Assembly (NCBI RefSeq): GCF_001482405.1
Contig: NZ_LPXO01000010.1
Location: 1 to 64,000, forward strand
Direction of reading: 5' to 3'
DNA: 64,000 bases
DNA from: Pseudoponticoccus marisrubri
GTDB taxonomy: Bacteria; Pseudomonadota; Alphaproteobacteria; Rhodobacterales; Rhodobacteraceae
Shown: positions 28,883 through 37,526 of the stretch, piece by piece
Layout: each line of letters starts with the position of its first letter
Numbering within the stretch: the stretch's first letter is position 1
Position numbers and translations under genes: made by a program
The notes under the pieces: model-generated
What the model was told of the DNA's origin: nothing
What the model saw: only the letters and a program-made list of their open reading frames with translations
Databases searched by the model: none

Positions 28883-29968
28883 ATGATCCGGCTGGAGAAA
28901 CGCCCGCAGCCCTCGCGGCTCTGGACGGGGCTCAGCCCGGTGCTGGCCGTGCTGCTGACCATGGTGTTCGGCGGGGTGCTCTTCGCCTTTCTCGGCGCCA
29001 ACCCGTTCGAGGCGATCCGCACCATCTTCTGGGATCCGCTCTTCAACACGCAATTCGCCGGCTTCACCCGGCCCCAGCTGCTGGTCAAGGCCGGCCCGCT
29101 GATCCTGATCGCCATCGGCCTGTCCATCGGCTTTCGCGCCGGGATCTGGAATATCGGCGCCGAGGGGCAGTACATCATGGGCGCCATCTGCGGCGCAGCG
29201 GCGGGGCTGGCGGTCTATCCCGCCTCCAGTTTCCTCATCCTGCCGATGATGATCCTGTTCGGCGCATTGGGCGGGTGGGCCTGGGCGATGATCCCCGGCA
29301 TTCTCAAGACGCGCTTCGGCACCAACGAGATCCTCGTCTCTCTGATGCTGGTCTACGTGGCCGAGAACATCCTCGCGACGGCCTCCTCGGGCTTTCTGCG
29401 CAACCCCGAGGGGCGCGGCTTTCCCGGCTCGCGCAATTTCAAGGAATGGGACGCGGCGCATAATGCCGAGCTGATCTCGGGCACCGGCATGCATTGGGGC
29501 GTGCTCTTCGCCTTCCTCGCGGTGATCGGCGCCTATGTGCTGCTGACGCGCCACATCCTTGGCTTCAACATCCGGCTGACCGGCGAGGCGCCGCGCGCGG
29601 CGCGGTTCTCGGGCGTCAACCCGGCACGGATCGTGCTCTTCTGCCTCGGCATCTCGGGCGCGCTGGCCGGCATGGCCGGGCTGTTCGAAGTGGCCGGCCC
29701 GGCCGGCCAGATCAGCATCGATTTCAACTCGGGCTACGGCTTCACCGCGATCATCGTGGCCTTCCTCGGCCGGTTGCACCCTGTGGGCATCCTGCTGGCC
29801 GGGCTGCTCATGGCGCTGACCTATATCGGGGGCGAGCTGGCGCAGCTGATGCTGGGCGTGCCCGGCGCCTCGATCCAGCTGTTCCAGGGGATGCTGCTGT
29901 TCTTCCTGCTGGGGGTCGACGTGTTCACCAATTACCGGCTGCGGCTGGGCCAGAGGGAGACCGCGTGA
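28883..29968 (+). CDS. ABC transporter permease, nucleoside type (1)
   Basis: A 361-residue membrane protein of the BPD_transp_2 family with about nine to ten helices. Seen: LIAIGLSIGFRAGIWNIGAEG (the family's conserved N-I-G-A-E-G loop), GILKTRFGTNEILVSLMLVY and GENPARIVLF-like coupling region FSGVNPARIVLFCLGISG. It pairs with the shorter permease downstream to form the transmembrane channel. The start at 28883 has GGAAAGG upstream. It is separated from the ATPase gene by about 100 bases holding a palindrome cluster, unusual in an otherwise overlapping operon. Confidence 0.9.
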   Translation: MIRLEKRPQPSRLWTGLSPVLAVLLTMVFGGVLFAFLGANPFEAIRTIFWDPLFNTQFAGFTRPQLLVKAGPLILIAIGLSIGFRAGIWNIGAEGQYIMGAICGAAAGLAVYPASSFLILPMMILFGALGGWAWAMIPGILKTRFGTNEILVSLMLVYVAENILATASSGFLRNPEGRGFPGSRNFKEWDAAHNAELISGTGMHWGVLFAFLAVIGAYVLLTRHILGFNIRLTGEAPRAARFSGVNPARIVLFCLGISGALAGMAGLFEVAGPAGQISIDFNSGYGFTAIIVAFLGRLHPVGILLAGLLMALTYIGGELAQLMLGVPGASIQLFQGMLLFFLLGVDVFTNYRLRLGQRETA

Positions 29969-30891
29969 TGGACCTGTCCTCGATCAACCCCGTCCTGCTC
30001 GTCGCCTCGATCATGGTCTCGGCCACGCCCATCCTGCTGGCCGCCATCGGCGAGATGGTGGTCGAGAAATCGGGCGTGCTGAACCTCGGCGTCGAGGGGA
30101 TGATGATCACCGGCGCGGTGGTGGGCTTTGCCATCGCCGTGAACACGGGCGCGCCGGGCTGGGGGTTCCTGGCCGCCGCCTGCGCCTCGGCCGCGCTGTC
30201 GCTGAGTTTCGGCGTGCTGACGCAGTTCCTGCTGTCCAACCAGGTCGCCACCGGTCTGGGGCTGACGCTGGTCGGGCTGGGCCTGTCCTCGCTGATCGGC
30301 AAGCCCTACGAGGGGATGAAATCCCCCACCCTGCCCAAGCTCGACCTCGGCCCGCTCTCGGACATCCCCGTGCTCGGCCGGATGCTCTTCAGCCATGACA
30401 TCATGGTCTATTTCGCGCTGGCGCTGGTCGCCGGGGTCTGGGCCTTCCTGAAATTCACCCGCGCGGGGCTGATCCTGCGCGCCACGGGCGAAAGCCACGA
30501 CAGCGCCCATGCGCTGGGCTACAAGGTGGTGCGCATCCGGCTGGCGGCGATCGCCTTCGGCGGCGCCTGTGCCGGGCTGGGCGGCGCCTACCTGAGCCTC
30601 GTGCGCGTGCCGCAATGGACCGAGGGCATGACCGCCGGCGCGGGCTGGATCGCGCTGGCCATCGTGGTCTTTGCCTCGTGGCGGCCGTGGCGCGTGGCGG
30701 TCGGCGCCTATCTCTTCGGCGGCGTCACCGTGCTGCAGCTGAACCTGCAGGCAGCGGGGGCGAACGTGCCCGTCGCGCTGCTCTCGGCCTCGCCCTACAT
30801 CATCACCATCCTCGTGCTGGTCGTCATCTCGGCCCGGGGGCATCACGGCGCGCCCGCCTCGCTGGGCCGGCCGTTCCACGCCACCACATGA
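29968..30891 (+). CDS. ABC transporter permease, nucleoside type (2)
   Basis: A 307-residue BPD_transp_2 family permease, partner of the preceding one. Conserved LLAAIGEMVVEKSGVLNLGV with VEGMMITGAVVGF, LTQFLLSNQVATGLGLTLVG, RATGESHDSAHALGYKV (coupling helix region) and AIAFGGACAGLGGAYLSL are visible. It starts by a TGATG overlap with the first permease. Confidence 0.9.
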   Translation: MDLSSINPVLLVASIMVSATPILLAAIGEMVVEKSGVLNLGVEGMMITGAVVGFAIAVNTGAPGWGFLAAACASAALSLSFGVLTQFLLSNQVATGLGLTLVGLGLSSLIGKPYEGMKSPTLPKLDLGPLSDIPVLGRMLFSHDIMVYFALALVAGVWAFLKFTRAGLILRATGESHDSAHALGYKVVRIRLAAIAFGGACAGLGGAYLSLVRVPQWTEGMTAGAGWIALAIVVFASWRPWRVAVGAYLFGGVTVLQLNLQAAGANVPVALLSASPYIITILVLVVISARGHHGAPASLGRPFHATT

Positions 30892-30897
30892 GCGCCC

Positions 30898-31680
30898 ATG
30901 GCCCGACGGCTGAAGTCCCGCGTCCAGGCCGCGCTGGAGGGCCAGGACCCGCAGCTGGGCCGGGCCGTGGCGGTGCTGGTCTATGGCGCGATCCTCGCCT
31001 CGGCGCTGGTCATCACGCTGCAGAGCCTGCGCGACCTGCCGGGCTGGGCCGTGGCGCTGCTGCGCGGGGCCGAGCTGACGCTGCTGGCGATCTTCGTGGC
31101 GGAATATGCCGCGCGGCTCTGGTCGGCCCCGTCGCGCTGGCGCTACGCGCTGTCCTTCTGGGGCATCGTCGACCTGCTGGCCATCCTGCCGGCGCTGCTC
31201 TTGCTGGCGCCGCACAGCCAGACGCTGCGGGTCCTGCGGCTGATGCGCATCTTCCGCCTGCTCAAGCTGTTCCGCATGCGCCGCGCGCTGATGCGGCTGG
31301 AACATGCGCTGGACAAGGCGCGCGAGGACCTGCTGCTCTTCCTGCTGCTGGCCGCGATCGTGCTGTTCCTGGCCGCGGTGGGCATCCACCATTTCGAGAA
31401 GGACGCCCAGCCCGACAGTTTCGGGACCATCCCGAACGCGCTGTGGTGGGCGCTGGCGACGCTGACCACGGTGGGCTATGGCGATGTCTACCCGGTCACC
31501 GTCGCGGGCAAGATCTTTACCGCGCTGACGCTGATGGTCGGGCTGGGGATCGTGGCGATCCCGGCCGGCATCATCGCCTCGGCGCTGCTCAACGCGCCGG
31601 CACGGCCCGACGAGACCGAGGCGTCCGGGGACGACCCCGACACCAGGCAACCCAAGACCAACAACACTGAAAGGGAGTAA
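30898..31680 (+). CDS. voltage-gated potassium channel, Kv-like
   Basis: A 260-residue six-helix ion channel subunit expected to form a tetramer in the inner membrane. The voltage sensor S4 is clear (LRVLRLMRIFRLLKLFRMRR, regularly spaced arginines) after an acidic S2-S3 (ELTLLAIFVAEYAARLW and SFWGIVDLLAILPALLLLA). The pore has the K+ selectivity filter TLTTVGYGDVYPVT, followed by S6 GIVAIPAGIIASALL. The C-terminal tail is short and acidic without an RCK domain. It sits 6 bases after the permease and 4 bases before the BMP gene, so it is part of the purine transporter operon. Why a K+ channel is co-expressed there is unclear. Confidence 0.9.
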   Translation: MARRLKSRVQAALEGQDPQLGRAVAVLVYGAILASALVITLQSLRDLPGWAVALLRGAELTLLAIFVAEYAARLWSAPSRWRYALSFWGIVDLLAILPALLLLAPHSQTLRVLRLMRIFRLLKLFRMRRALMRLEHALDKAREDLLLFLLLAAIVLFLAAVGIHHFEKDAQPDSFGTIPNALWWALATLTTVGYGDVYPVTVAGKIFTALTLMVGLGIVAIPAGIIASALLNAPARPDETEASGDDPDTRQPKTNNTERE

Positions 31681-31684
31681 CTCC

Positions 31685-32755
31685 ATGCACAGAAGAACGC
31701 TTCTTGCCAGCGCGGCGCTGGCCCTGACGCTGGGCCAGGCGGCCGCGGCACAGGACGTGACCGCCGGCTTCATCTATGTCGGCCCGGTGGGCGATGGCGG
31801 CTGGACCTATGAACATGACCAGGGCCGCCTTGCGGTCGAGGAGCATTTCGGCGACCAGGTCAAGACGATCTACCAGGAAAGCGTGCCCGAGGGCGCCGAT
31901 GCCGAGCGCGCGATCACCCAGATGGCGCTGTCGGGCGCCGACATCATCTTCACCACCTCCTTCGGCTACATGGATCCGACCATCGCGGTGGCCGAGAAAT
32001 TCCCGGACGTGAAGTTCGAGCACGCCACCGGCTACAAGCGCGCCGACAACGTCTCGATCTACTCGGCCCGCTTCTACGAGGGCCGCGCGATCCAGGGCCA
32101 TATCGCCGGCAGCATGACCGAGACCAACAAGATCGGCTACATCGCCTCCTTCCCGATCCCCGAGGTCATCCGCGGCATCAACTCGGCCTACCTGCACGCC
32201 AAGAAGGTGAACCCGGATGTCGAGTTCTCGATCGTCTGGGCCTATACGTGGTTCGACCCCTCGAAAGAGGCCGACGCGGCCCGCGCGCTGATCGAGAACG
32301 GCGCCGACGTGATCCTGCAGCACACCGACTCCACCGCGCCGCAGGCCGCCGCGCAGGAGGCGGGCGACGTGATCACCTTCGGCCAGGCCTCGGACATGTA
32401 CGACTACGCGCCCCTGCCGCGCGTGTCCTCAATCATCGATGACTGGGCGCCCTACTATATCGAGCGCGTGCAGGCGGTGATCGACGGCACCTGGGAAAGC
32501 ACCGACACCTGGGACGGGATCGGACCGGGCATGGTCGGAATCGGCGAGATCACCGATGCCGTCCCCGAGGACGTCAAGGCCGAGGCGCTGGCCATGAAAG
32601 AGGCGATCGCCTCGGGCGAGTACCACCCGTTCACCGGCCCGATCAACAAGGCCGACGGCTCGGTCTGGCTGGAAGAGGGCGAGGTGGCCGATGACGGCAC
32701 GCTGCTGGGCATGGATTTCTACGTCGAAGGCATCGACGCCGAGATCCCGAACTGA
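31685..32755 (+). CDS. BMP-family substrate-binding protein of the purine/nucleoside ABC transporter
   Basis: A 356-residue periplasmic binding protein of the BMP (PnrA-like/Med) family. The signal peptide (MHRRTLLASAALALTLGQAA) is cleaved after AAAQ; there is no lipobox cysteine. Family blocks: FIYVGPVGDGGWTYEHDQGR, DIIFTTSFGYMDP, NKIGYIASFPIPEVIRGINS, VWAYTWFDPSKEADAARALI and DVILQHTDSTAPQAAAQE. Such proteins bind nucleosides or purine bases. It ends the operon, which is closed by a strong terminator at 32779-32807. Confidence 0.92.
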   Translation: MHRRTLLASAALALTLGQAAAAQDVTAGFIYVGPVGDGGWTYEHDQGRLAVEEHFGDQVKTIYQESVPEGADAERAITQMALSGADIIFTTSFGYMDPTIAVAEKFPDVKFEHATGYKRADNVSIYSARFYEGRAIQGHIAGSMTETNKIGYIASFPIPEVIRGINSAYLHAKKVNPDVEFSIVWAYTWFDPSKEADAARALIENGADVILQHTDSTAPQAAAQEAGDVITFGQASDMYDYAPLPRVSSIIDDWAPYYIERVQAVIDGTWESTDTWDGIGPGMVGIGEITDAVPEDVKAEALAMKEAIASGEYHPFTGPINKADGSVWLEEGEVADDGTLLGMDFYVEGIDAEIPN

Positions 32756-32778
32756 GCGCAGCGACACCGCGATCCTTG

Positions 32779-32807
32779 GCGCGCCCCCCTTGCGGGGCGC
32801 GCTTTTT
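32779..32807 (+). terminator. intrinsic terminator of the xdh-ABC operon
   Basis: 9-bp stem GCGCGCCCC/GGGGCGCGC with a 6-nt loop followed by TTTTT, 24 bases after the stop codon of the BMP gene. Confidence 0.9.
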
Positions 32808-32820
32808 GTTTGGCCGCTGC

Positions 32821-33531
32821 TCAGCCGCCGGGGCGCGGTATTGCGACCGGCGACAGCGCCCCGAACAGATTGCAGCCCAACGTCAGGCGCAACGCGCCGG
32901 CCAGCTCGTCGAGGGTCTGCGCCGTGACATAGCGCCCGCCCGTGCGGTCCGCGAGGCAGCGCGCGGCGATGATCGGCCGCCCGCCCCGGTCCAGCTCGCC
33001 CCGCATGTCGACCTTGAAGCCGATCACGTGCACCACCAGCCCGGGCGCGTTCTCGGCCAGCTCGGCCGCCAGCGCGCAGGGCGCGCCGCCGCAGGTCTCG
33101 GCCCCGTCGGTGACCAGCACCACGGCGCCGGCCGTGTTGCGGTAGTCCAGCGCCTCGGCGGCCATGCGCACGCCCTCGGTCAGCGGCGTGCCGCCCACCG
33201 GGCGCAGCGCATCGACCTCGGACAGGATGCGCGGCGCGGCCTCCCATTGCGGGCCGAAGCGCAACTCGGAATTGCGGCAGGTGCGGTCGCCGCCGGGTCC
33301 GTAGATCACCAGCCCCAGCCGACGCGCCGCCGCGACCGAGGGCAGGACCCGCCGCAGGGCAAGCCGCGCCTCGCTGATCTTGGCCACGCCCACCATGTTC
33401 ACGCCGATCTCGGCCATCGAGCCCGAGCCGTCGAAGACGATCATCGCGTCATCGGTACAGCTTTGCTGCGCGCCCGAGGGCAGCGGCAGGGCAAGGCTCA
33501 GCGACAGGAGGCAGGCAGAAAGGGCGCGCAT
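32821..33531 (-). CDS. secreted von Willebrand factor A domain protein
   Basis: A 236-residue protein with a signal peptide (SLSLALPLPSGAQQ) and one vWA domain. The metal-ion-dependent adhesion site is complete: DGSGSM near residue 34, a threonine in GGTPLTEGVRMAAEAL, and VTDGAETCGG. Four or more cysteines in the domain (SCTDD, RTCRN, ETCGGAPCAL, CLADR, LGCN) suggest disulfides in the periplasm. Function unknown; similar proteins occur as single genes in Rhodobacterales. Confidence 0.8.
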   Translation of the reverse strand: MRALSACLLSLSLALPLPSGAQQSCTDDAMIVFDGSGSMAEIGVNMVGVAKISEARLALRRVLPSVAAARRLGLVIYGPGGDRTCRNSELRFGPQWEAAPRILSEVDALRPVGGTPLTEGVRMAAEALDYRNTAGAVVLVTDGAETCGGAPCALAAELAENAPGLVVHVIGFKVDMRGELDRGGRPIIAARCLADRTGGRYVTAQTLDELAGALRLTLGCNLFGALSPVAIPRPGG

Positions 33532-33603
33532 GGGACAAGCCTGCCAAGGGATGGTTGACCTGTCCAGACTTTCCTTGCCGCTACGTCAGCAGAGCTGCCG
33601 TGA

Positions 33604-34095
33604 TCAGCATTCCTCGACATTGGCCAGCACGGTATAGCCATCCCCCTTGAGCGCGGCGATGGTCTGGGCCAGCACGTCCTGACGGTGGCTGCCCGTGGCG
33701 CAACCGGCGAGGAACACGTCGGATCCTTCGCGGGTCAGCGTCACCTCGGGCAGCGCCTCCTCGACGAAATCCAGAAGCGGGCCGAGATCGGTGATGACGT
33801 GGATGTCATAGGCCTCCACCGCGCCGCTGCCCCGGATGACCGTCAGCGTCGTCTCGCCCACGGTCTTGCCCAGCAGGTAGATCCGACGATCGCTCAGCGC
33901 GCTCATGTCGGCAATCTCGGGCTGCGCCATGGACAGCTCGGTGAACGGGTCGGTGAAGCTGAGCGTCAGCGCCTGGTCGGCAGACAGCTCGATCACGTCG
34001 ACCGAGGGCTCGACCGCGAAGGGCGCGGCCGCGTCCTGCGCCAAGGTCGCACTGCCAAGGACGGCCAGCAGCAGCGTGGGAAATCCATGTCTCAT
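33604..34095 (-). CDS. orphan secretin N-terminal-like protein (pilus formation N-domain)
   Basis: A 163-residue secreted protein resembling the N-terminal domain of RcpA/CpaC pilus secretins (T2SS-T3SS pilus N family): the SVDVIELSADQALTLSFTDP strand pair, ISDPEIADM-like PEIADMSALSDRRIYLLGKT, and GETTLTVIRGSG. A BON-like part follows (ITDLGPLLDFVEEALPEVTL). There is no secretin barrel and no pilus gene nearby. The ATG at 34095 has GGAG seven bases upstream; a TTG one codon earlier is less likely. Three cysteines lie near the C-terminus. Confidence 0.75.
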   Translation of the reverse strand: MRHGFPTLLLAVLGSATLAQDAAAPFAVEPSVDVIELSADQALTLSFTDPFTELSMAQPEIADMSALSDRRIYLLGKTVGETTLTVIRGSGAVEAYDIHVITDLGPLLDFVEEALPEVTLTREGSDVFLAGCATGSHRQDVLAQTIAALKGDGYTVLANVEEC

Positions 34096-34197
34096 CAATC
34101 ACTCCTGAAATGCGGCGCCATTCTTGCGGCCCGTCGGAACAGCCTGCGGCAGCCCGCAGGACCTGTCAATTCAGGAGATCCGCGCCCGGAGAGGCGG

Positions 34198-35211
34198 TCA
34201 GAGCCGGTCGGCCGGGGCACTGATGCGGGCATGGAACCCCTCGGGCGGGTAGGACAGCGCCACTTCGCCTCCCAGCGCCGAGCGGGTGAACATGTCGAGC
34301 AGCTTGGTGCCGAAGCCCTCGCGCTCGGGCGGGGTCACGGCGGGGCCGTCATGTTCCTGCCAGTCCAGCACGAACCGTTCGCGGGCGTCGCCCTCACGGC
34401 TCCACTGCACCGTGACGCGCCCGCCCTCCTGCGAGAGGGCACCGTACTTGACGGCGTTGGTCATCATCTCGTGCATCGACAGCGCGATGGCCTGCGCCGT
34501 GTCCGCGGTCAGCGGCTGGCGCGGCCCCTTCATCATCACGCGGCCCGGATCCTTGCCGATGAAGGGCTGCACCTGCGCCGTGATCACGTCGCGTATATCG
34601 GCCCGGGCGGTGCGTTCCTGCGCGACCGTGTCCTGGTTGCGGGCCAGCGCGTTGACCCGTTCGACGAAGGCATCGACGAAGCCGTTGTCATCCACCTGCC
34701 GCTTCATCTGCCGCGCGATGCCGGTGACCACGGAATAGACGTTTTTGGTGCGGTGGTTCATCTCGCCCAAGAGCAGCTGTATCTGCTCCTGCGAGCGGTG
34801 CTCCTCGGTCACGTCATAGACGGCGAAGACGCCCGAGACCGGGCGGCGGCGGCCGCCATCGGCCGGCGTCTCGAAGGTGATCTGCTTGCGGGTGCGGACC
34901 CAGCGGGTCTCGCCATCGGGCAACACCACGCGGTGGGTGAGGTTGAGCACGTCGACGTCCCCGGGATCGAGCAGGCAGGTCACGCGCAGCTCGACCTCGG
35001 GCCAGTCCTCGGGATGGATGCGCTGATGCAGGGCGTCACGCATGATTTCCATTCCGGCCGGCAGGTCGAAAAGCTTGGCCGCGAGGTCATCGAGGAACAC
35101 GGTGTCGTCGCGGTAATTGACGCTGCCGATGCCGATGCTGGCGACTTCAAGACCCACACGCAGCTGGTCTTCGCCCAGTCGCGTGCGTTCGGGTAATTCC
35201 ATGTCGTTCAT
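34198..35211 (-). CDS. PAS-domain sensor histidine kinase, HWE/HisKA_2 type
   Basis: A 337-residue soluble kinase. Residues 10-135 are a PAS/PAC sensor (IHPEDWPEVELRV, HRVVLPDGETRWVRTRKQI, GVFAVYDVTEEHRSQEQ). The kinase part has the phospho-acceptor LLLGEMNHRTKNVYSVV and the ATP-binding N box LSMHEMMTNAVKYGAL, both typical of the HWE/HisKA_2 group common in Alphaproteobacteria; the final GFGTKLLDM is the G box. The ATG at 35211 is preferred for its GGAGGG site. No response regulator is encoded next to it. Such kinases often feed the PhyR general stress pathway, which is inference here. Confidence 0.85.
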   Translation of the reverse strand: MNDMELPERTRLGEDQLRVGLEVASIGIGSVNYRDDTVFLDDLAAKLFDLPAGMEIMRDALHQRIHPEDWPEVELRVTCLLDPGDVDVLNLTHRVVLPDGETRWVRTRKQITFETPADGGRRRPVSGVFAVYDVTEEHRSQEQIQLLLGEMNHRTKNVYSVVTGIARQMKRQVDDNGFVDAFVERVNALARNQDTVAQERTARADIRDVITAQVQPFIGKDPGRVMMKGPRQPLTADTAQAIALSMHEMMTNAVKYGALSQEGGRVTVQWSREGDARERFVLDWQEHDGPAVTPPEREGFGTKLLDMFTRSALGGEVALSYPPEGFHARISAPADRL

Positions 35212-35379
35212 TGCGCCCTCCGGCCGGCGGCAGTCCATGCCAGCAGAACGCATGTTAGAGCCGCCTACAAATCACGTAGAGATTACCGGCGGCAAATCCA
35301 CATCTTTTTCGCGCATCACGCGCAAAATCTTCCGCCTGCCGTTGCGTCAGGCGAAAAACAATTGCCCTTGGCCGATGTC

Positions 35380-35814
35380 CTACTGCGCGGCCGTCGGCGC
35401 GCCCTGCGCCTCGCGGAAGCGCTCGACCATCAGGCGATACTCGGTCGGCACGTCGCGGATCGACATCATGCCCACGATGCTGCCGATGGCGTCGATCACC
35501 GGCAGGTGGCGAAAGCCGCCCTCGACCATCACGGTCTGGGCATCCGCAAGGCTGGCATTGCGGCGGATGGTCTGCGGATCGGGTGTCATGATCTCGCGCA
35601 CCCGGGTCTCGTCGGTGCGGCGGCCGGCGGCGATGCAGCGGCGGATCACGTCCCGCTCGCTGAGGATGCCGACCAGACGGGGCCCGTCCAGCACGGCCAG
35701 CGCGCCGATCCCGTGGCGGTCCAGCAGGGTACAGGCCTCGCGGATCGTGGCGTCGGGGGTGACAGAGACCAGGCTGCGGCCCTGCAGCAACTGGTCGATA
35801 CTCTTGATAATCAT
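35380..35814 (-). CDS. CBS-domain pair protein
   Basis: A 144-residue protein made of two CBS motifs: residues 10-65 (VSVTPDATIREACTLLDRHG, LVGILSERDVIRR) and 75-130 (IMTPDPQTIRRNASLADAQT, FRHLPVID, IVGMMSIRDV). Stand-alone CBS pairs bind adenine nucleotides and act as energy sensors for partner proteins. No partner is evident nearby. Confidence 0.88.
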   Translation of the reverse strand: MIIKSIDQLLQGRSLVSVTPDATIREACTLLDRHGIGALAVLDGPRLVGILSERDVIRRCIAAGRRTDETRVREIMTPDPQTIRRNASLADAQTVMVEGGFRHLPVIDAIGSIVGMMSIRDVPTEYRLMVERFREAQGAPTAAQ

Positions 35815-35928
35815 GTCGCTCTCCTGCAATCGGAGCCATAATGTAACGGTTTCATGACGCGCGCGCAGCCCGGAATTCCCGACCATCGGGCCTTTGCCCG
35901 GACCGCGGGCTGTGCCACTCTCCGGCCC

Positions 35929-36861
35929 ATGACACAGATCACGACGCTTTCCGGCGCGACGCCGGCCCCGTTCGCCTTTGGTGCCATGCAGTTCGGCGGT
36001 CGTGCCGATGCCGCGCAGAGCCGCGCCATGTTCGATGCCTGCCGCGCCGCGGGGATCACCCATTTCGACACCGCCTATACGTATACGGGTGGCGCCTCGG
36101 AGCAGCTTCTGGGCGAGTTTGCCGGCCCCGAACGCGACAAACTGTTCATCGCGACCAAGGTCAACTTCCCCGCCGGGGCCGGGCGCGACACCATCCTCAA
36201 CAGCTGCGACGAAAGCCGCGCCCGGCTGGGCATGGACGTGATCGACCTGCTCTACATGCACCGGTTCGACGATGACACCCCGCTGGAAGAGACCTTCGAG
36301 ACGCTGGCCGCGCTGCAGCAGAAGGGCCAGATCCGCTATATCGGCGTGTCGAACTATGCCGCGTGGCAGGTGATGAAGGCACAGGCCGTGGCCGCCGGGT
36401 TCGGCACGCGGATCGACGTGATCCAGCCCATGTACAACCTCGTCAAGCGGCAGGCCGAGGTCGAGATCCTGCCCATGTGCGCCAGCGAGGGCATCCTGCC
36501 GGTGCCCTATTCGCCGCTGGGCGGCGGGCTGCTGACCGGCAAGTACCTGCGCGGCGAAAGCGGCCGGCTGCACGAGGACAGCCGCTACACCGCCCGCTAC
36601 GCGCCGCAATCCATGCATGCCACGGCGGAAGGTCTGGTCAAACTGGCCGAGGAGCTGGGCACCGATCCCGCCACCCTGGCCGTGGCCTGGGTGGCGCGCC
36701 ACGCCGCGGGCCCGGTGCCGATCCTGTCGGCCCGCACGGTCGAGCAGCTGCGCCCCTCGCTCGACGGGATGGGCTATGCCATGGATGACGCGCTCTATGC
36801 CCGGGTCTCGGAGCTCAGCGCCGCACCGCCGCCGGCCACGGACCGGCTGGAAGAGGTCTAG
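35929..36861 (+). CDS. aldo/keto reductase
   Basis: A 310-residue NAD(P)H-dependent oxidoreductase with the TIM-barrel aldo/keto reductase fold. The catalytic tetrad is recognisable: Asp and Tyr in FDTAYTYTGGASEQLLGEF, Lys in FIATKVNF, His in LLYMHRFDDDTPLEE. Cofactor-binding segments include IRYIGVSNYAAWQVMKAQ and PYSPLGGGLLTGKY. Its stop codon overlaps the stop of the convergent nitroreductase gene. The substrate cannot be told. Confidence 0.9.
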   Translation: MTQITTLSGATPAPFAFGAMQFGGRADAAQSRAMFDACRAAGITHFDTAYTYTGGASEQLLGEFAGPERDKLFIATKVNFPAGAGRDTILNSCDESRARLGMDVIDLLYMHRFDDDTPLEETFETLAALQQKGQIRYIGVSNYAAWQVMKAQAVAAGFGTRIDVIQPMYNLVKRQAEVEILPMCASEGILPVPYSPLGGGLLTGKYLRGESGRLHEDSRYTARYAPQSMHATAEGLVKLAEELGTDPATLAVAWVARHAAGPVPILSARTVEQLRPSLDGMGYAMDDALYARVSELSAAPPPATDRLEEV

Positions 36862-37526
36862 CGCCAGTCCACCACCTCGGCCAGCGGCGCGCGTTCGGTG
36901 CGGAACCCGTTGGCCGGGTGATCGGGATCGGGATAGCCCAGCGCGATGCCGCAGAGCAGGTCGCGATCCGCCGCGATGCCCAGCCACTCGCGCAGGAAGG
37001 GCGCATGGCCCGCGACCGAGGCCATGGCGATCGACCCGATCCCGCGCGCCTGCAGCCCCAGCAGCAGGGCGGTGACGAAGGCGCCGCAATCCAGCACGCC
37101 ATAGGCGCCGAGCGCCTTGGGCGTGGTGACGAACATCACCTGCGGCGCGCCGAAGAAGCGGAAATTCTCGCGCATCTGCCGGCCCGAGGCGGCGCGGTCG
37201 CCCTTCGCGACCCCGACCGCGGCATAGAGCTGCCAGCCGCAGGTGCTGCGCCGGTCCTTGTAGACGCCCTCGTAGTGCTCGGGAAAGGGGATGTCGCTGT
37301 CATGGGGCGCGGTTGCTACGTGGGCATACAGCGCCTCGGCCAGGCGCGCGGTCTCTTCGGGGCCGCAGGCGATGACCTGCCAGGGCTGCGAGTTGCACCA
37401 GGACGGCACGTGCTGCGCATCCTCCAGCGCCGCCGCGATCTGAGCGCGCGGCACCGGGTCGGGCCGGAAGCCGCGGCAGGAGAAGCGGCGGCGCAGCAGC
37501 GCACCGAAAGCGTGGGCATCGCTCAT
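36858..37526 (-). CDS. nitroreductase family protein
   Basis: A 222-residue flavoprotein of the nitroreductase family. FMN-binding and family features: RRRFSCRGFRPDPVPRAQI, AQHVPSWCNSQPWQVIACG, a mid-domain RENFRFFGAPQVMFV, LDCGAFVTALLLGLQARGIG, and IALGYPDPDHPANGFRTER at the C-terminus. It overlaps the CoA-transferase gene upstream by ATGA. The electron acceptor is unknown; co-transcription with a CoA-transferase hints at a catabolic role. Confidence 0.88.
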   Translation of the reverse strand: MSDAHAFGALLRRRFSCRGFRPDPVPRAQIAAALEDAQHVPSWCNSQPWQVIACGPEETARLAEALYAHVATAPHDSDIPFPEHYEGVYKDRRSTCGWQLYAAVGVAKGDRAASGRQMRENFRFFGAPQVMFVTTPKALGAYGVLDCGAFVTALLLGLQARGIGSIAMASVAGHAPFLREWLGIAADRDLLCGIALGYPDPDHPANGFRTERAPLAEVVDWR

